A stretch of DNA of 27,076 bases, from contig JBCCFW010000097.1 in assembly GCA_039029535.1 (NCBI GenBank), positions 1 through 27,076 of the forward strand, in the 5' to 3' direction. The notes under the pieces are model-generated. The model did not search any database, had not been told where the DNA came from, and saw only the letters and a list, made by a program, of their open reading frames with translations. Source of the stretch: JBCCFW01 sp039029535 (GTDB lineage: Bacteria; Acidobacteriota; JBCCFW01). This document shows positions 23,926 through 27,076 of the stretch, piece after piece. Position 1 is the first letter of the stretch. Each line of letters begins with the position of its first letter. Made by a program: the position numbers and the translations under genes.

Positions 23926-24357
23926 GGTCCCTCCTTGATTGGTCCTGCGATGACAGGCACCAGCAACCAATTGCCCCGGACTCGACATCACGGGTCCGCG
24001 TGCTACGCGCGCTGGGAATTGCGGTTTCAGGCAGGGAGAGGAGGGAGCGGGTGCCGGCGTGAAGCGGCTGTCTCGGCGCCCCACGGGTTGCTGCGGCTCG
24101 GTCCCCGATCGACCCGGACACCTCCTCTTGATCGGGACGAAGGACGCGATGCCCCTCCAGAGCAACGGGGTCATCCCCGGGCAACCCTGACGGCGGGCCC
24201 TGAAGTCCCGGGCGCGGACCCCGGCCCGAGCGCGGTGGTGGCCCACGGCCACTTTCTCGCCCATGCCCCTCCCAGTTCGGACTCGGATTCCGCTTTCACT
24301 CCCGAGCACCGACTTTCGGAGGGCACGAGGCCCGCCAGGGTGCAGGAACCGCCCACC
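23926..24357. other. Long divergent intergenic region upstream of the adhesin-like gene
   Basis: No coding frame or RNA gene is convincing. I compared the GC-rich part (about 24150-24240, with GGGCAACCCTGACGG and GTCCCGGGCGCGG) by eye with c-di-GMP-I, glycine and cobalamin riboswitches and found no match to their conserved cores. AGGA nine bases before ATG 24358 is a weak ribosome site. The metallopeptidase ribosome site lies at the left edge. Confidence 0.5.
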
Positions 24358-27076
24358 ATGAACGCCGTCAGCCCGCGCTGGTCTCTCATCTCCCTCCTCG
24401 CCCTCCTCCTCATCCCGACCGCCCGGGCCGACGAGCCCGAGTGGTCGCGCTACCTCAGCCTCGACGTCGAGGGCACGACCCACCGCATCGCCGGCTCCGC
24501 CGACGTCCAGCTCCCCCTGGCTCAGGGCCCGAACTGGGCCCTCATGGGCGATCTCCGCCTGACCGGCGCCGACGACGACAGCCAGCAGGGCAGCCTCGGC
24601 CTGGCCTACCGACGTCTCCTCGGCGGGGAGCGCTTCCTCTTCGGCGTCAACGCCTTCTACGACTTCGCCGAGACCGCCCAGGGCAACGACTTCACCCAGG
24701 GCTCGATCGGCCTCGAGGCCGCCTGGCCCCACGTGCGGCTCCACGCCAACGGCTACTTCGCCGGCAACGACCTCGAGAGCCGCGGCCTCCCGACCCTCGA
24801 GGAGGTCGAGCTCGTCGGCACCGAGGTCATGCGCGTCGACACCGACTTCTTCGAAGGCGCCATCGACGGCTGGGACGCCGGCGTCGCCGTCCGCGTCCCC
24901 TTCGATCGTCATCAGCTCTGGCTGCGCGGCGGCTACCGCGACTTCGACCGTCCGGGCTTCACCGACCTGAGCGGAGCCGAGCTCGGCTTCGAGTGGATCG
25001 GCGAGCTCGCCACCGAGGGCCGCTGGTCCGGCTCCCAGCTCGTCGTGGGCGGCCTCTGGCAAGAGAACGGCCGCGGTGACGATCGGGACGAGACGGTCGT
25101 CCACGTCGGCGTCCGCATCCCCCTGAACGAGTCCGCCGGCACCGCGCGCCGACATCCGGGGGAGGACTGGGACGTCCACGCCATGCAGTCGCGGATCCGA
25201 CGGCAGCGCGCCATCCACGTCGGCAACACCTCCGTGAGCGCCAGCTTCGCCCTCGTCGACTCGTTGACCGGTGAGAACGTCAACGTCTTCTTCGTCGACG
25301 GCAGCGGCGGCGGCGACGGCAGCCAGGACCAACCGCTGACCCTCGAAGACGCCCTCGCCGCGGCCGGACCGAGCGACGTGCTGTTCGTCCTCGGTGGTCA
25401 AGGGGACATCCAGCTCACCGCTCCGTTCACCCTCGAAGCCAACCAGGCCCTCGTCGGCCTCGGCGCGGGCGCTGACACCACCGGCGTGCCCCTGCCCGAG
25501 GGCTGGAACCTCACGATCACCGCCGACGGCGGGATGCCGACCCTCGTTCAGACCGGCACGGGTCCGGTCATCGAGCTCGCCGACGGCAACTTCATCTCGG
25601 GCCTCGAGCTGGTCGGTGGCGAGAACGGCCTGCACGGTGACGGCATCACCGACCTGACCCTGAGCGACCTCGTCATCCGGGACTCGACCGGCCACGGCGT
25701 GCTGCTCGAGAACTTCTCCGGCATCCTCGAGACCACCGGCTCGCTCAGCATCACCGACGTGGGGGGCGACGGCCTCGTCGTCAGCGATCCCGGGAGCACG
25801 CTGAACCTCGGCGACCTCACGATCATGGGCACGGCCGGCAATGGACTGACCGTCACCGGTGGCGCGGCCGACACGATCTACCACTTCGACAGCGTGACGA
25901 TCAGCGACACGGGTGGCCACGGGATCGCGTACTTCGGCGCCGTGTCCAACAGCACCGTCGGTGGTGATTTCTCCATCGAGAACACCGGTGGCGACGGGCT
26001 GACGGTTCTGGCCAACAGCACCGTCTCCCTCGACGTCGCCGGGAACGCGTCCATCGACGCGGTGGGGGAGCGCGGCATCGAGGTCATCGGCTCCACTGCC
26101 GACTTCTCCTTCGGCAGTCTCACGGTGGAGAACACCGACGGAGCGGACAACGGCGCCAACCGGGCGGCCATCCACTACGAGGACGCAAGCGGAAGCGTCG
26201 CGGTGACCGGTGATGCCTCCCTCAGCAACATCGGTGGCGACGGCATCTTCACCGAGGACTCCGTCGTCGACCTGTCCTTCGGCAGCCTGAGCATCGACGA
26301 CACCACCGACGCCGGCATGTCCTTCGAGGAGGCCACCGACGTCACCCTGACCGTGACGGGCCACGCCGAGATCAGCAACGTCGGCTCGGACGGCATCCAG
26401 GTCGAGGACGGTGGCCTCAACGCCGACCTGAGCTTCGGCAGCCTCACCATCGACAACGCGGGCTCCAAGGGCATCGAGCTCGACGAGGGGCAGGGCACGG
26501 TCACCGTCGAGGGCCACGCCGAGCTCACCAACCTGGGTTCCCACGCGATTGAGGTGAAGGACGACTCCGACTTCGACCTGAGCTTCGGCAGCCTGACCAT
26601 CGACGGTGTGATGGGGGATGGCCTCGGCGTCAACTTCGACTCCACCGCCGACATCACGGTCACCGGTGACACCACGATCCGCAACGTGACCGGCCATGGC
26701 ATCCACGCGTTCCGCGGCGGCGATGCCGACCTCGACTTCCAGGGAGACCTCACCATCGAGGACGCCGGCGGCGACGGCATCCACTTCGGCGACGGAGCCA
26801 GCGGTGAGGTCACCGTCGGGGGCGACGCTCTCATCCGCAACGTCGACGGCAGCGGGCTCTACTCCGAGACTTACGGCGGAACCGTGAATCTCGGCTTCGG
26901 CAACCTCGTCGTCGACACGACGGGGGGCAGCGGCATCGTGGTCATCGCCACCGGCGGCGCTGTCACCGCCACCGGCGACACGACCCTCCGCAATCTCGGT
27001 GGGGCCGGCATCGACGTCATGTCCTCCGACGCGAACCTCTCCTTCGGCAACCTCACCATCGACGGTACCTCCGGCA
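24358..27076 (+). CDS. Inverse-autotransporter adhesin-like protein with beta-helix repeats, 3'-truncated
   Basis: Intimin/invasin-type proteins insert an N-terminal barrel in the outer membrane and export the C-terminal passenger. Here 906 codons are visible before the window ends. A signal peptide (LISLLALLLIPTARA, cut near residue 24) is followed by a beta-barrel of about 230 residues with alternating strands and the typical phrase LGLAYRRLLGGERFLFGVNAFYDF (given in part), as in the inverse autotransporter beta-domain. A linker with basic residues (RHPGEDWDVHAMQSRIRRQRA) and VFFVDGSGGGDGS leads into right-handed parallel beta-helix repeats from about residue 315 on. The repeats carry a recurring LSFGSLTID core with GxGI turns. 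The protein lacks Cys in the visible part. A surface adhesin or cell-contact role is likely; the ligand is unknown. It was found by reading through the open end of the window. Confidence 0.9.
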   Translation, partial: MNAVSPRWSLISLLALLLIPTARADEPEWSRYLSLDVEGTTHRIAGSADVQLPLAQGPNWALMGDLRLTGADDDSQQGSLGLAYRRLLGGERFLFGVNAFYDFAETAQGNDFTQGSIGLEAAWPHVRLHANGYFAGNDLESRGLPTLEEVELVGTEVMRVDTDFFEGAIDGWDAGVAVRVPFDRHQLWLRGGYRDFDRPGFTDLSGAELGFEWIGELATEGRWSGSQLVVGGLWQENGRGDDRDETVVHVGVRIPLNESAGTARRHPGEDWDVHAMQSRIRRQRAIHVGNTSVSASFALVDSLTGENVNVFFVDGSGGGDGSQDQPLTLEDALAAAGPSDVLFVLGGQGDIQLTAPFTLEANQALVGLGAGADTTGVPLPEGWNLTITADGGMPTLVQTGTGPVIELADGNFISGLELVGGENGLHGDGITDLTLSDLVIRDSTGHGVLLENFSGILETTGSLSITDVGGDGLVVSDPGSTLNLGDLTIMGTAGNGLTVTGGAADTIYHFDSVTISDTGGHGIAYFGAVSNSTVGGDFSIENTGGDGLTVLANSTVSLDVAGNASIDAVGERGIEVIGSTADFSFGSLTVENTDGADNGANRAAIHYEDASGSVAVTGDASLSNIGGDGIFTEDSVVDLSFGSLSIDDTTDAGMSFEEATDVTLTVTGHAEISNVGSDGIQVEDGGLNADLSFGSLTIDNAGSKGIELDEGQGTVTVEGHAELTNLGSHAIEVKDDSDFDLSFGSLTIDGVMGDGLGVNFDSTADITVTGDTTIRNVTGHGIHAFRGGDADLDFQGDLTIEDAGGDGIHFGDGASGEVTVGGDALIRNVDGSGLYSETYGGTVNLGFGNLVVDTTGGSGIVVIATGGAVTATGDTTLRNLGGAGIDVMSSDANLSFGNLTIDGTSG
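25670..27076 (+). repeat. Tandem beta-helix repeats of about 150 bp in the adhesin-like gene
   Basis: A core coding LSFGSLTID-like residues recurs at 26272, 26428, 26578, 26731, 26890 and 27037, at intervals of 156, 150, 153, 159 and 147 bases. Weaker copies lie before (about 25802, 26104). Between cores each unit has a second rung (VTVTGxAxIxNVGGDGI). The units differ at many codons, so they are old duplications, though short identical DNA stretches such as TTCGGCAGCCT remain. Confidence 0.85.

Noticed and set aside
24150..24240. Possible riboswitch before the adhesin-like gene
   Set aside because: GC-rich hairpins are present, but the conserved cores of c-di-GMP, glycine and cobalamin riboswitches could not be matched by eye.
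23926..26784. Very long minus-strand open frame continuing upstream of the metallopeptidase start
   Set aside because: It is antisense to the adhesin-like gene, has low-complexity Val/Gly/Glu/Asp composition, and the metallopeptidase has its own ATG with a strong ribosome site at 23925.
25670..27076. Regularly spaced repeats as a CRISPR array
   Set aside because: The units are about 150 bp, imperfect, in frame and code for beta-helix rungs, so they are protein repeats.

Overview
The window is GC-rich and densely coding. Most genes have strongly G/C-biased third codon positions. Sec-type signal peptides, an inverse-autotransporter barrel and periplasm-facing proteases point to a two-membraned (Gram-negative-type) bacterium. 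The mix of a vanadium haloperoxidase, Tricorn-like S41 proteases and an intimin-type barrel carrying beta-helix repeats would suit Planctomycetota, Myxococcota or Acidobacteriota. No marker gene here settles the phylum.

Layout. (1) 1-845 (+): 3' part of a vanadium-dependent haloperoxidase with a Gly/His tail, followed by a strong hairpin terminator. (2) 976-about 8,000 (-): a set of same-strand genes. In transcription order these are two unrecognised proteins with overlapping ends, a regulator-like protein with two XRE helix-turn-helix domains, a DUF3052-type protein, tRNA-Gly(GCC), a tRNA-Cys(GCA)-like gene with a 6-nt anticodon loop, and a 794-aa unrecognised protein whose start lies about 20 nt past the tRNA-like gene. 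This is my best candidate for an undescribed system. (3) 8,279-12,029 (+): a small secreted Cys-containing protein and a large secreted Tricorn-like protease. (4) 12,061-18,477 (+): a compact operon with a good sigma70-type promoter overlapped by an inverted-repeat operator. It encodes a GntR/YtrA-type repressor, an ABC ATPase, a six-helix ABC-2 permease, a second permease fused to a large extracytoplasmic domain, and a secreted S41 peptidase. Start and stop codons overlap at all three junctions from the ATPase onward. (5) 18,532-19,125 (-): a degenerate class I methyltransferase-like gene.

(6) 19,383-23,925: a tRNA-Arg(TCG) gene borders a stretch whose base composition is visibly less GC-rich than its surroundings. 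It holds a frameshifted IS481/IS3-type transposase remnant, a membrane-anchored pentapeptide-repeat protein, a divergent multi-domain membrane protein (YHYH-like, SH3-like, one transmembrane helix, BamE-like C-terminus) and an HExxH metallopeptidase-like protein. It looks like an accessory island at a tRNA. (7) 24,358-end (+): the 5' part of a large inverse-autotransporter adhesin-like protein with roughly 50-residue parallel beta-helix repeats, running off the window.

How they may work together. The operon in (4) probably senses a small effector through the GntR protein and makes an exporter with an extracytoplasmic domain next to a secreted protease, so an envelope or peptide-handling role is plausible. 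The cluster in (2) links a duplicated XRE-sensor protein to unknown proteins and tRNA genes, and its function cannot be read from sequence alone.
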